This document shows, in pieces, positions 18,094 to 26,331 of a DNA stretch of 64,000 bases. The position numbers and the translations under genes are program-made. The notes under the pieces were generated by a model that ran no database searches, was not told the origin of the DNA, and saw nothing but the letters and a program-made list of their open reading frames with translations. Source of the DNA: Mycolicibacterium cosmeticum (lineage in GTDB: Bacteria > Actinomycetota > Actinomycetes > Mycobacteriales > Mycobacteriaceae). Numbering within the stretch: the first letter of the stretch is position 1; the number at the start of each line of letters is the position of its first letter. The stretch is taken from the NCBI RefSeq assembly GCF_000613185.1, contig NZ_CCBB010000001.1, forward strand, positions 992,001 through 1,056,000, in the 5' to 3' direction.

Positions 18094-19020
18094 TCAGGGC
18101 TGGTCTTTGACGGCGGCCTTCGGCGGGCCCGCGGTGCGCCAATCGTCCAGGCCGTCCTCGGCCAGTCCCACCGGGAACTTGTTGTCGTGCACCTGCGACC
18201 AGTGGCTGTGGTTGAGCTGGTGCATGGTGAAGCAGGCGTTCAGCGAGTTGTAGAAACCCTGGTTGTCCTGCGTCTGGTTGACCGATTCCTTGATCAGCAG
18301 CGCGGCCATGGTCGGCACCTTGGCGATCCGCCGCGCGAATTCCACTGTCTTGTCCGCCAGTTCGTCGAGCGGGAAGATCTTGGACACCATGCCCAGCGCG
18401 TGGCCCTCCTCGACCGAGAGGGTGTCGCCGGTGAGCATCAGCTCCTTGGTCTTGCGGGCGCCGAACTCCCACGGGTGGGCGAAGTACTCGACACCGCACA
18501 TGCCCAGCCGGGTGCCGACGACGTCGGTGAATCGGGTGTTGTCCGCCGCGACGATCAGGTCACAGGACCACATCAGCATCAGCGCCGCGGCGTAGACGTC
18601 GCCGTGCACCGAGGCGATGGTGATCTTGCGTAGATTGCGCCACCGCCGGGTGTTCTCGAAATAGTGATGCCACTCCTGCAACATCAGCTTCTCCGCACCC
18701 TCCCGGGTGCCTCCGTCGACGGTGAAGCTCGGGTGCTGGTTCGGGCCGGGCGAGTACTCACCGATCTGGACCTTGGATCCGACGTCGTGGCCGGCCGAGA
18801 ACATCGGCCCGTGCCCGCCCAGGATCACCACCCGCACGGTGTCGTCGGCCTCGGCCCGCAGGAAGGCGTCGTGCAGTTCGACGAGCATGCCGCGGTTCTG
18901 CGCATTGCGGGCCTCGGGGCGGTTGAGCATGATCCGGGCGATCGTGCCTTCGTCGAGGGTTTCGTAGGTGACGAAGCGATAGTCGGGGGTCTCCGAGTCG
19001 GTCACAGCCATGAATCGCAC
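18094..19020 (-). CDS. Crotonase-fold acyl-CoA enzyme lacking both usual catalytic glutamates
   Basis: 308 residues from GTG 19020, favoured over an ATG at 19011 because AGGA sits 5 bases upstream of the GTG. Crotonase features: RIMLNRPEARNAQNRGM, VVILGGHGPMFSAGHDVGS and WSCDLIVAADNTRFTD. In enoyl-CoA hydratases the segment before CDL reads GGG-x-EL and the next block carries Q-P-E; here they read AAALMLMW and TDVV. Both acid/base Glu positions are therefore hydrophobic. It may be a hydrolase, isomerase or dehalogenase-type crotonase. It is last in the DUF35-aldolase operon, 40 bases after the aldolase. The family is clear; the reaction is open. Confidence 0.85.
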   Translation of the reverse strand: MRFMAVTDSETPDYRFVTYETLDEGTIARIMLNRPEARNAQNRGMLVELHDAFLRAEADDTVRVVILGGHGPMFSAGHDVGSKVQIGEYSPGPNQHPSFTVDGGTREGAEKLMLQEWHHYFENTRRWRNLRKITIASVHGDVYAAALMLMWSCDLIVAADNTRFTDVVGTRLGMCGVEYFAHPWEFGARKTKELMLTGDTLSVEEGHALGMVSKIFPLDELADKTVEFARRIAKVPTMAALLIKESVNQTQDNQGFYNSLNACFTMHQLNHSHWSQVHDNKFPVGLAEDGLDDWRTAGPPKAAVKDQP

Positions 19021-19060
19021 TCTATTCCTACGAGAACGCCATTACCGCACACGGGGCGTC

Positions 19061-20206
19061 TCAGAGCGACAGGATGGTCGCCGACGCGGTGCCGGGCGCC
19101 CCGTACACCTGGGCCAACCCCACCCGAGGCTTGCCCGGGACCTGCCGCTCCCCCGCCTGGCCGCGCAACTGACGCACCAGTTCGTGCATCTGCCGCAGGC
19201 CCGAGGCCCCGATCGGCTCGCCGTTGGCGATCAGCCCGCCGTCGGTGTTGACCGGGATGGACCCGTGGATCTCGGTGGCACCGTCGGCGAGCAGCTTCTC
19301 CTGCTCACCGTCGGCGCACAGTCCGGTCTCGGCCATATGGATGATCTCGGCGCCGGCGTCGGTGTCCTGCAACTGGGCGATATCGACGTCTTCTGGGCCG
19401 ATACCCGCCGCCTCGTAGGCCGCCTTGGCGGCGAACACCGTCGGTGACGGGTCCTCGTCCAGCGGCGCCGACGTGGCATGCACCTCGTAGGCGCCGTAGG
19501 TGCGGGTGCGGATCTCGCTGGCACGCACGTACACCGGTGTGTCGGTGTAGCGGTGCGCGATATCGGCGCGGCACATGATCACCGCGGCGGCGCCCTCGTC
19601 GGGCGCACAGAACATGTACTGCCGCAGCGGGTAGTTCAGCACCGGCGAGGCCATGATCTCGTCCACCGAGATCTCCTTGCGGCGGAACGCGTTCGGGTTG
19701 AGCACGCCGTTGCGGAAGTTCTTGTTGGCCACCCGTGCCAGCGTCTCCTCGGAGATGTTGTGCTTGTGGATGTAGTGGTTGGCCTTCATACCGAAGAACT
19801 TGGTGGTGACGAACTGGCCGTTGTTCGCATACCACTGCGGCAAGGCCAACTTGGCGGGGTCGTCGGTGAACGCACCGCGCGGGTGCTTGTCCAAACCGAT
19901 GGCGATACCGATGTCGTACTTGCCCAGCCGGATGGTGTCGGCGGTCTGCTGAATGGCGCTGGCCGACGTCGCGCACGCGTTGAAGACGTTGGTGAAGGTG
20001 ATGCCGGTGAGCCCGACCAGCCGGGTGACCGCGTCCGGGTTCGACACCTCGTAACTGCCACCGAAGCCGAACTGGATGTCCTTCCACTCCAGCTTGGCGT
20101 CGGCCAGCGCACTCGTGATGGCCTCGGCACCCATCTCCATGGCGGTCTTGTCGAACCGGCCGAACGGGTGGATGCCGACGCCGATGATGGCCACGTCACT
20201 ACTCAT
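19061..20206 (-). CDS. Ltp2-like thiolase-fold acyl-CoA aldolase (lipid-transfer protein type)
   Basis: 381 residues. The thiolase fold is shown by VFNACATSASAIQQTAD near residue 75 (the Cys position) and NTDGGLIANGEPIGASGLRQ near 325. The catalytic GHP motif of true thiolases reads GEP, and the second catalytic cysteine block at the C-terminus is replaced by VYGAPGTASATILSL. These are features of Ltp2-type proteins that perform retro-aldol rather than Claisen cleavage. Known Ltp2 works as a complex with a DUF35 domain, and such a gene is immediately upstream (55-base gap). Expected: cleavage of a 3-hydroxyacyl-CoA to a ketone plus a short acyl-CoA. Confidence 0.85.
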   Translation of the reverse strand: MSSDVAIIGVGIHPFGRFDKTAMEMGAEAITSALADAKLEWKDIQFGFGGSYEVSNPDAVTRLVGLTGITFTNVFNACATSASAIQQTADTIRLGKYDIGIAIGLDKHPRGAFTDDPAKLALPQWYANNGQFVTTKFFGMKANHYIHKHNISEETLARVANKNFRNGVLNPNAFRRKEISVDEIMASPVLNYPLRQYMFCAPDEGAAAVIMCRADIAHRYTDTPVYVRASEIRTRTYGAYEVHATSAPLDEDPSPTVFAAKAAYEAAGIGPEDVDIAQLQDTDAGAEIIHMAETGLCADGEQEKLLADGATEIHGSIPVNTDGGLIANGEPIGASGLRQMHELVRQLRGQAGERQVPGKPRVGLAQVYGAPGTASATILSL

Positions 20207-20261
20207 ATCGAAAACCCCTGTGTTGGTTGGCTCTTCGTGCCGGTGCTCATCTGCAGAACTT

Positions 20262-20675
20262 TCAGACCGGCTGGAATGCGAAGGTGATGATCTCGTCGCC
20301 GTCGGCGTCGGTGGTGAACGGCACCATGGTCAGCTCGACCTCCATGCCGAATTTCAGCTTGGCGGGATCGCTTTCGGTGAGCCGGCCCTCGACGCGGATC
20401 CGGTCACCGAGCTGTACCAGCCCGACGCCGAACGGGACGAAGTCTTTGCCGGTGGGCCCGGCGTACGGCGCACCGGGCGGGAAACCCTGCGTGGTCCAGG
20501 CGATCACCGTGCCGCGGCGCGGCAACAGCACATCGGACATCTCGGCCTTGCTGCACTTCGGGCAACGCTGCTGGCGGGGGAACGTCGTGGCCGAGCAGGC
20601 AGCGCACTGACTACCGATCAGTTGCGGATCCTCGTCCGGCCAGGTGGAGATCTCGGGGGCAAGCGCCTTCGGCAT
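20262..20675 (-). CDS. DUF35 zinc-ribbon/OB-fold protein, partner of the Ltp2-like aldolase
   Basis: 137 residues. Four cysteines in a zinc ribbon (CAACSATTFPRQQRCPKCSK) at about 24-43 are followed by an OB-fold acyl-CoA-binding part (GTVIAWTTQGFPPGAP, PFGVGLVQLGDRIRVEGRL). DUF35 proteins bind thiolase-fold partners; in cholesterol catabolism the DUF35 part of ChsH2 activates Ltp2. Here it is a separate small protein directly upstream of the aldolase. The ATG at 20675 is preceded by GGAG. This is the first gene of the three-gene operon and has its own 70-base upstream gap. Confidence 0.9.
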   Translation of the reverse strand: MPKALAPEISTWPDEDPQLIGSQCAACSATTFPRQQRCPKCSKAEMSDVLLPRRGTVIAWTTQGFPPGAPYAGPTGKDFVPFGVGLVQLGDRIRVEGRLTESDPAKLKFGMEVELTMVPFTTDADGDEIITFAFQPV

Positions 20676-20745
20676 CGGACTCCTCGGAACAGAATACGTT
20701 AACGGTTTCGTACAGTAGCACTTCCGAAAGTTGGAAACCAGATTC

Positions 20746-21624
20746 TCATTCGGCCTTGACCTGGGCTCCGTCCAACAACCGGGCCGTCGCGGCGTACACG
20801 TCGATATCGCCGGCCGCGACCTCGGCGGCCAATTCGGCCAGTCCCGGATGCGCCCGCAGCGCACTCTGCGCCAGCGACAAGATCTGCAACCGCGCCCGTG
20901 CCGCGCGCCGACCCGCGTCATCGGCGCGGTGGTGGGCGTCGACGGCGTCGACGAGTTCCCCGATACCGTCGTTCTGTGCGGCGATGATCTTCAGTACCGG
21001 CATTCCGGTCTCGATGTGCAGGTCGCGCACCGTCTGATCGGCACCTTCGCGGTCGGCCTTGTTCACGACGATGATGTCGGCCACCTCCAGCAGGCCGGCC
21101 TTGGCCGCCTGAACCGCGTCACCGGCACCGGGATTCAAGATGGCCACGGTGGGATCGGCGACCGCCGCGATCTCCACCTCGGACTGACCGACCCCGACCG
21201 TCTCCAATACGACGAGGTCGTAGCGCAGATCGGCGAGCAGGCTGATCGACGCCGGCACCGCCGCCGACAGGCCGCCGAGATGGCCGCGGGTGGCCACCGA
21301 TCGGATCAGGACATCGGAATCGTCGAGATGGGCCGCCATCCGGATGCGGTCCCCCAACAGCGCGCCACCGCTGTACGGCGAGGACGGATCGACGGCCAGG
21401 ACGGCGACCCGCAGCCCGCGGGCCCGGTACGCGGCGACGAGCACCGCGACGGTGGTCGACTTGCCCGCGCCGGGCGGCCCGGTGATACCGATGGTGCGGA
21501 TCGGCCGCGGCGACAGCGCGGCGAGCACCTCCGCCCGTCGGTCGCCTTCCACCAGGCTCAGCAGCCGGCCGGTGGCCCGCTGGGATCCATCCCGCGCGGC
21601 CGTCAGGAGCTCGTGAATGTCCAT
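20746..21624 (-). CDS. meaB: MeaB-family GTPase, B12-mutase chaperone
   Basis: 292 residues. G3E P-loop GTPase: Walker A GITGPPGAGKSTT at about 46-58, DPSSPYSGGALLGDRIRM, the switch segment ETVGVGQSEVEIA and base-recognition NKAD at about 193. These are the hallmarks of MeaB/ArgK, which gates cofactor loading and repairs adenosylcobalamin-dependent acyl-CoA mutases. The cognate mutase subunits are at 26332 and 26730 in the same region. The gene is divergent from an SDR across a palindromic operator at 21650-21666. Confidence 0.93.
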   Translation of the reverse strand: MDIHELLTAARDGSQRATGRLLSLVEGDRRAEVLAALSPRPIRTIGITGPPGAGKSTTVAVLVAAYRARGLRVAVLAVDPSSPYSGGALLGDRIRMAAHLDDSDVLIRSVATRGHLGGLSAAVPASISLLADLRYDLVVLETVGVGQSEVEIAAVADPTVAILNPGAGDAVQAAKAGLLEVADIIVVNKADREGADQTVRDLHIETGMPVLKIIAAQNDGIGELVDAVDAHHRADDAGRRAARARLQILSLAQSALRAHPGLAELAAEVAAGDIDVYAATARLLDGAQVKAE

Positions 21625-21649
21625 CGGAAGTGACCTTAGGCGCTCGTCA

Positions 21650-21666
21650 TGAGAATGTTATTCTCA
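21650..21666. promoter_or_regulatory. Palindromic operator TGAGAAT-GTT-ATTCTCA
   Basis: Perfect 7-base arms with a 3-base spacer between the divergent meaB and SDR genes. The core GAGAATGnTATTCTC recurs at 23894-23916, and the left half recurs twice at 28345 and 28483. A TetR-type regulator not encoded in this window is the likely ligand (inference). Confidence 0.75.
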
Positions 21667-21701
21667 CGTGTCGAGAGTGACAGTTGCAAGAAGGGAACCA
21701 C

Positions 21702-22466
21702 ATGGACATCGCCGGTAGCTCAGCGCTCGTCGTCGGCGGAGCCGGAGGCTTGGGGGAAGCCACCGTCCGGCGACTGCATGCCGCGGGCGCCAAGGTCGTG
21801 GTCGCCGACCTTGCCGACGAGAAAGGCCCGAAGCTCGCCGACGAGCTCGGTGTGCGCTACGTGCGCACCGATGCCACGTCGGAGGAGTCCGTCAACGCCG
21901 CGATCGCTGAAGCAGAATCCCTTGCGCCGCTGCGTATCTCGGTGGACACCCACGGCGGACCGGCGACCGGCGGCCGGCTGATCGGCAAGGACGGTTCCCC
22001 GCTGGACCTCGCGGGTTTCGAGAAGACGATCAAGTTCTACCTGACCGCGGTGTTCAACGTGCTGCGCCTGTCCGCCGCCGCGATCGCCCGCACCGAGCCG
22101 CTGGCCGAGGGCGCCCGCGGCGTCATCGTCAACACCGCCTCCATCGCCGGTTACGAAGGGCAGATCGGCCAGCTGCCGTACGCCGCCGCCAAGGGCGGGG
22201 TGCTGGGCATGACCTTGGTGGCCGCGCGCGATCTGTCACCGCTGGGCATCCGGGTGGTCACCATCGCCCCGGGCACCATCAACACTCCCGCCTACGGCAA
22301 GGCCGCCGATCAGCTCGAGCAGTACTGGGCCCCGCAGGTTCCCTTCCCCAAGCGCATGGGGCGTTCGACGGAGTACGCCCAACTGGCGCAGAGCATCATC
22401 GAGAACGACTATCTCAACGGCGAGGTGATCCGGCTCGACGGGGCGCTGCGGTTCCCGCCCAAGTGA
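21702..22466 (+). CDS. SDR, 3-hydroxyacyl-CoA dehydrogenase type II-like
   Basis: 254 residues from ATG 21702, with AAGGGA 6-11 bases upstream. Cofactor motif VVGGAGGLG near residue 9, Asp in VVVADLADE (NAD), a long insert after beta-4 (DTHGGPATGGRLIGKDGSPLD), Ser in VNTASIAGYEGQIGQ and Tyr-Lys in YAAAK near residue 163. The insert and overall pattern match the 17-beta-HSD10/HADH-II group, which oxidises 3-hydroxyacyl-CoA. Within this locus it would feed a 3-ketoacyl intermediate or act in the reverse direction before aldol cleavage. It is controlled from the palindrome at 21650-21666. Confidence 0.88.
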   Translation: MDIAGSSALVVGGAGGLGEATVRRLHAAGAKVVVADLADEKGPKLADELGVRYVRTDATSEESVNAAIAEAESLAPLRISVDTHGGPATGGRLIGKDGSPLDLAGFEKTIKFYLTAVFNVLRLSAAAIARTEPLAEGARGVIVNTASIAGYEGQIGQLPYAAAKGGVLGMTLVAARDLSPLGIRVVTIAPGTINTPAYGKAADQLEQYWAPQVPFPKRMGRSTEYAQLAQSIIENDYLNGEVIRLDGALRFPPK

Positions 22467-22505
22467 GGCCGGCGGGCAACACCGGGCAACGCCGCGAGGA
22501 GTCGG

Positions 22506-23873
22506 TCAGCGGGTGACGGCCGGGCCCGCACAGCGGTCCCGAAGCACCCGCCGCAACACCTTTCCCGAAGGCAGACGCGGAATCTCGTCGACGACCACCA
22601 CCCGGCGCGGTTTCTTGTAGGAGGCCAATCGCTGTGCGACCCAGTCGGCGATCTCGGCCTCCGACAGCTGCGCGCCCACCACTGCCGCGACAACCGCCTC
22701 ACCGTCGGCGGGATCGGGTATCCCGAACACCGCGCAGTCCGCGACGGCGGGGTGGGCGTGCAATACCGCCTCCACCTCGGCCGGGGCGACCTGGAATCCG
22801 CGTACCTTGATCATCTCCTTGAGCCGGTCGGTGATGTGCAGCCAACCGTCCTCGTCCAGATGTCCGATGTCACCCGTGCGGTACCAGCCGTCCTCGCAGA
22901 CCGCGGCGGTGTCGCTGTCGGGCAGGTAGCCGGCCATGACCGACTCCGAGCGGACCTCGATCTCCCCGGTCGGCGCGATGCGCACCCTCACCCCGGGCAC
23001 CGGTTTGCCGACCGTGTCCAGCCGGGCCGCCCCGATGGGGCAGCACGAGATGACCGGCAGCTCGCTCGCGCCGTACGCCGAGACCCATTGCACCCCAGCC
23101 CGTTCGGTGACGGTGTCGGCGACACTCTTGGTCACCGGGGTGGCACACCACATGATGTACCGCAAGGACGACAGGTCATAGCACTCCAGATCCGGGTGGG
23201 CGCTCATGGCCAGGGCGATGGGCGCGACGGCCATCTCGACGGTGATCCGGTCGGCCTGGATGTGGCGCAGCATGGCGTCGATGTCGAAGCGACGGTGCAG
23301 CCGCATCCACGCGCCGGCGTCGAGCACGGTGGCGATGTTGAGCAGGCCCAGGATGTGCGATGGCGGTGTCATGATCTGCATCCGGTCGTGCGCGGTGAGG
23401 CCGAGGGCGTGCCGCCAGTGCCGGATCGCCGTGGCGAAACCGGCGTGGGTGTGGCGGACCGCCTTGGGCATGCCGGTGGTCCCCGAACTGAAGACGAACA
23501 GCGCATCGGCGTCCGCCCGCACCGCCGCCCAACTGCCGCCGCCCGGGATGATCGGCTCGTCGAGATGCAGCGTGGGCACCAACTCGGCCAGCAGCGGTTG
23601 GTCCCCGACACCGAGCGCGGGCCGGGTCAACGCCAGCGCATGCGCCACTTCGGCGCGCTTCCAGGACGGGCTGATCAGGACGACCGCGGCACCGAGCCGC
23701 CAGATGGCGCGCAGCGCGATGACGAACTCGGGCCGGTTGGAGGACATCAGCGCCACCCGATCTCCGCGCCGGACACCACGACCGGCCAGGGTGCCCGCCA
23801 GCCCGTCGGCAAGCGCGTCGAGTTCGGCCAGTGTGTACTGCTGGTCGTCGAAAGCGAGCACGGCGCCGGTCAT
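22506..23873 (-). CDS. AMP-forming acyl-CoA synthetase (FadD-like)
   Basis: 455 residues, somewhat short for the ANL family (usually about 500). The P-loop FVFSSGTTGMPKAVRHTH is near residue 127. SAYGASELPVISC, GWYRTGDIGHLDEDGWLHITDRLKEMIKVRGFQVAPAEVEA and the C-terminal catalytic Lys in PRLPSGKVLRR are all present. It should activate a carboxylic acid to its CoA thioester with ATP. The gene is divergent from the 2Fe-2S ferredoxin across a 23-base palindrome and convergent with the SDR at 21702. A second ligase is at 29360, so two different acids or two stages are activated. Confidence 0.9.
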   Translation of the reverse strand: MTGAVLAFDDQQYTLAELDALADGLAGTLAGRGVRRGDRVALMSSNRPEFVIALRAIWRLGAAVVLISPSWKRAEVAHALALTRPALGVGDQPLLAELVPTLHLDEPIIPGGGSWAAVRADADALFVFSSGTTGMPKAVRHTHAGFATAIRHWRHALGLTAHDRMQIMTPPSHILGLLNIATVLDAGAWMRLHRRFDIDAMLRHIQADRITVEMAVAPIALAMSAHPDLECYDLSSLRYIMWCATPVTKSVADTVTERAGVQWVSAYGASELPVISCCPIGAARLDTVGKPVPGVRVRIAPTGEIEVRSESVMAGYLPDSDTAAVCEDGWYRTGDIGHLDEDGWLHITDRLKEMIKVRGFQVAPAEVEAVLHAHPAVADCAVFGIPDPADGEAVVAAVVGAQLSEAEIADWVAQRLASYKKPRRVVVVDEIPRLPSGKVLRRVLRDRCAGPAVTR

Positions 23874-23893
23874 CAGACCCCTATCTTATCCAG

Positions 23894-23916
23894 ATTGGAG
23901 AATGATATTCTCCAAT
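23894..23916. promoter_or_regulatory. Palindromic operator, 10-base arms around GAT
   Basis: Perfect inverted repeat ATTGGAGAAT-GAT-ATTCTCCAAT centred between the acyl-CoA synthetase start (23873, minus) and the ferredoxin start (23946, plus). It shares the 15-base core GAGAATGnTATTCTC with 21650-21666. Occupation would block both divergent promoters. Confidence 0.8.
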
Positions 23917-23945
23917 TGTCAGAACGACGAGTCCAGGAGAGGTCC

Positions 23946-24242
23946 ATGACGGCAGAACCCGTGCCCGCCGACGAGGTGACGATCCTGTTGGATCGCGCAC
24001 GTACGACGGTGACCGCCAAGCCGGGCGAGACGCTCTTGGAGACCGCCCGCCGCAACGGGCTGACACCGCCCTTCTCCTGCGAGGCGGGCAACTGCGGCAC
24101 GTGCATCGCCAAGCTCACCGAGGGCAGCGCGACCATGCGCGTCAACGACGCCCTCACCCAGGACGAGGTGGACGAGGGCTACGTCCTGACCTGCCAGGCC
24201 GTGCCCGACCCGGGACCGGTCGTCGTCGACTACGAAGACTGA
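23946..24242 (+). CDS. 2Fe-2S plant-type ferredoxin
   Basis: 98 residues from ATG 23946. The cluster motif FSCEAGNCGTC (C-x4-C-x2-C) is at about 46-56, with the fourth Cys in YVLTCQAV near residue 84, the plant/adrenodoxin-like arrangement used in oxygenase electron chains. It is read from the palindrome at 23894-23916, divergent from the acyl-CoA synthetase. No oxygenase or reductase is adjacent, so the partner must be elsewhere; this is odd for a stand-alone catabolic ferredoxin. Its last 13 bases overlap the convergent CoA-transferase gene. Confidence 0.9.
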   Translation: MTAEPVPADEVTILLDRARTTVTAKPGETLLETARRNGLTPPFSCEAGNCGTCIAKLTEGSATMRVNDALTQDEVDEGYVLTCQAVPDPGPVVVDYED

Positions 24243-25264
24243 GTCTCGAACACCGGCGCGGGCCGGTACTCGGGTTGATAGCCCGTCACCTTCACCGGGC
24301 TGCCCACCAGCCGGAATTCACCGGCCTGCACCACCATTTCGGGCGTCTGGGCGAGCGCCTGCGGCAAGGTGCGCACCGCCGCCGCCGGAATGCCGAGTGG
24401 TTTCAGGCGGGCTTCCCAGTTCGCCGCGGTGTCCCGCGCCAGCGCCGCCGAGACCACGGCCAGCACCTCGTCGCGCGCCGCGGCGCGCTCGGCCATGGTG
24501 GCGAACCCCTCGATAGCCGCTTCGCCCGCGAACGCCCTCCAGAACCCGTCGTGGGTGATGAACAGCGCCAGGTAGCCCTCAGCGGTGGGAAAGAGCTGGG
24601 CGGGAACGTAATACGAGTGCGCTCCGAACGGATAGCGGCGCGGGTGGGCACCGTCGTTCAGGTACGCGGCCGCCCGATAGTTCAGCTGGGACAGCATCAC
24701 GTCGCGCAGCGACACCTCCACCTGGCCGCCGCGACCCGACACGATCTGGGCCAGCAGGCCCAGCGCCGCGGTCAAGCCGGTGGAGTTGTCGGCGGCGGAG
24801 TAACCGGGCAGCGTGGGCGGGCCGTCCGGGTCACCCGTCATCGCCGCCACCCCGGTGGCCGCCTGGATGACGTAGTCGAAGGCCGGATCGTCACCGCCGT
24901 GCAACCCGAAGCCGGTGAGCGCGACACACACCAGCTTCTCGTTGTGCCTACGCAGCGACTCGTAGGTCAGGCCCAGCCGCTTGATGGCCGACGGTTTCAT
25001 GTTCACCAGCAGCGCGTGTGAATCCGCCACCAGCGCAGCGAGTTTCGCCTGACCGTCGGCCGACTGCAGATCCAGGCAGACGCTGCGCTTGTTGCGGTTG
25101 AGGCTGGCGAAATAGCTGTCACCGACCTGCCGGGAGATCTCGCCACCGGGCGGCTCGACCTTGATCACCTCGGCACCCAGGTCGGCCAGCATCATGGTGG
25201 CGTACGGCCCGGCCAGCATCACCCCGACCTCGATGATGCGGATACCCGCCAGCGGTCCGGTCAT
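24230..25264 (-). CDS. CaiB/BaiF-type (family III) CoA transferase
   Basis: 344 residues, slightly shorter than the typical 380-400. The N-terminal GIRIIEVGVMLAGPYATMMLADLGAEVIKVEPPGGE and NRNKRSVCLDLQS blocks, LVCVALTGFG, and GYSAADNSTGLTAALGLLAQ (region of the catalytic Asp) are diagnostic. It moves CoA between carboxylic acids, sparing ATP; alternatively members act as 2-methylacyl-CoA racemases. Racemisation at a methyl-branched carbon would fit a locus with a B12 mutase; I cannot decide between the two. It is downstream of the luciferase-like gene, separated by a nested inverted repeat. Confidence 0.88.
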   Translation of the reverse strand: MTGPLAGIRIIEVGVMLAGPYATMMLADLGAEVIKVEPPGGEISRQVGDSYFASLNRNKRSVCLDLQSADGQAKLAALVADSHALLVNMKPSAIKRLGLTYESLRRHNEKLVCVALTGFGLHGGDDPAFDYVIQAATGVAAMTGDPDGPPTLPGYSAADNSTGLTAALGLLAQIVSGRGGQVEVSLRDVMLSQLNYRAAAYLNDGAHPRRYPFGAHSYYVPAQLFPTAEGYLALFITHDGFWRAFAGEAAIEGFATMAERAAARDEVLAVVSAALARDTAANWEARLKPLGIPAAAVRTLPQALAQTPEMVVQAGEFRLVGSPVKVTGYQPEYRPAPVFETQSS

Positions 25265-25266
25265 GA

Positions 25267-25329
25267 CGCCGAGACTACGGTTGTTGCGGGAATCAGGCCG
25301 AAATCACGCAATAAACCGTCGTTTCGGCG
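25267..25329. repeat. Nested inverted repeat in the gap between CoA transferase and luciferase-like genes
   Basis: Outer arms CGCCGA/TCGGCG and ACGGTT/AACCGT are separated by 4 unpaired bases on each side. An inner TTGCG/CGCAA pair (25284-25288, 25307-25311) lies inside. The structure fills most of the 79-base gap between two same-direction minus-strand genes. It could be a terminator, an mRNA processing structure or a REP-like element. Confidence 0.55.
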
Positions 25330-25343
25330 CGTCGTTGCCCCCT

Positions 25344-26300
25344 TCACCGCACCTGCTCGGCGAGCTCGGCGATCACCTCGCGGGTCCGGTATTTCGATGC
25401 GATCAACTCGTCGCGGTTGTCCCCGATCGGCAACAACCGCACCGACAGATCGGTCACGCCGGCATCGGCGAACCTCTGGAATCGACCCAGAATCGCTTCC
25501 ATATCACCCGCTGCGAGCAGATCACCGACGTTGCGGGCCTCGCCGCGGTCCAGCAAGCGCTGGTAGTTCGGCGACGTCTCGGCCTCGGCGAGCACCCGGT
25601 TGGCCCGCTCCTTGGCTTCCTCGATCTCCGAATTGGCGCACAGGGTGACCGGGATACCGGCCACGATACGCGGGGCCGGCTTGCCGGCCTGGGCGGCGGC
25701 CTTGGTGATCTTCGGCGCGATGTGCTCACCGATCGCCTTCTCGTCGGCCATCCACAGCGAGGTGCCGTCCGCTTGTTCCCCGGCGATCTGCAACATCACC
25801 GGACCCAACGCCGACACCAGCACCGGCATCGGAGTATCGGCGCTCAGCACGGTCGGATTGTGCACGGTGAACGAATCGTTCTCCACGTCAACAGCTCCGG
25901 GCCCGGAGATGGCCGCGTTGAGCACCTCCAAGTAATCCCGGGTATAGGCCGCCGGCTTCTCGTAGGGCAGACCCAGCATGTCCCGGACGATCCAGTGGTG
26001 CGACGGCCCCACCCCGAGGGCCAGCCGGCCGCCGGACATGGCGTGTACCGAAAGCGACTGACGGGCAAGGGCGATCGGATGCTGCGCCTGCAGCGGCACG
26101 ACCGCGGTGCCGAGTTCGATCCGCGAGGTGTTCGCCGCCATCAGCGCCACCATGGTGAGGCAGTCGAAATCGTTGGGTACCTGCGGCATCCATGCGCTGT
26201 CCAGTCCGGCCGACTCGGCCCACTGGATATCGGACACCAGCTTGGCAACCTTGCGCGCCATATCGCCGCGCTCGGCCCCGATCATCACGCCCAGTTTCAC
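25344..26300 (-). CDS. LLM-class F420/FMN-dependent oxidoreductase
   Basis: 318 residues. MKLGVMIGAERGD, WAESAGLDSAWMPQVPNDFDCLTMVALMA and IELGTAVVPLQAQHPIALARQSLSVHAMSGGRLALGVGPSHH are hallmarks of mycobacterial F420-dependent luciferase-like proteins. PMPVLVSALGPVMLQIAGEQADGTSLW lies in the middle. The likely cofactor is F420 from resemblance to the mycobacterial MSMEG-type subfamily, but an FMN enzyme is not excluded. The gene follows the mutase small subunit by 31 bases in the same direction, so a redox step adjacent to the mutase reaction is plausible. Confidence 0.87.
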   Translation of the reverse strand: MKLGVMIGAERGDMARKVAKLVSDIQWAESAGLDSAWMPQVPNDFDCLTMVALMAANTSRIELGTAVVPLQAQHPIALARQSLSVHAMSGGRLALGVGPSHHWIVRDMLGLPYEKPAAYTRDYLEVLNAAISGPGAVDVENDSFTVHNPTVLSADTPMPVLVSALGPVMLQIAGEQADGTSLWMADEKAIGEHIAPKITKAAAQAGKPAPRIVAGIPVTLCANSEIEEAKERANRVLAEAETSPNYQRLLDRGEARNVGDLLAAGDMEAILGRFQRFADAGVTDLSVRLLPIGDNRDELIASKYRTREVIAELAEQVR

Positions 26301-26331
26301 TGCCCACCCCTGCTTCGCCCGCCCGACCGCA

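Noticed and set aside
19061..20206. Calling the thiolase-fold gene an acetyl-CoA acetyltransferase
   Set aside because: GHP and the second Cys motif are missing; Ltp2-like and DUF35-linked.
20676..20745. TACG...CGTA palindrome in the gap before the DUF35 gene as a KstR site
   Set aside because: Arms match at only 6 of 9 positions and do not fit the AACnnGTT KstR pattern.
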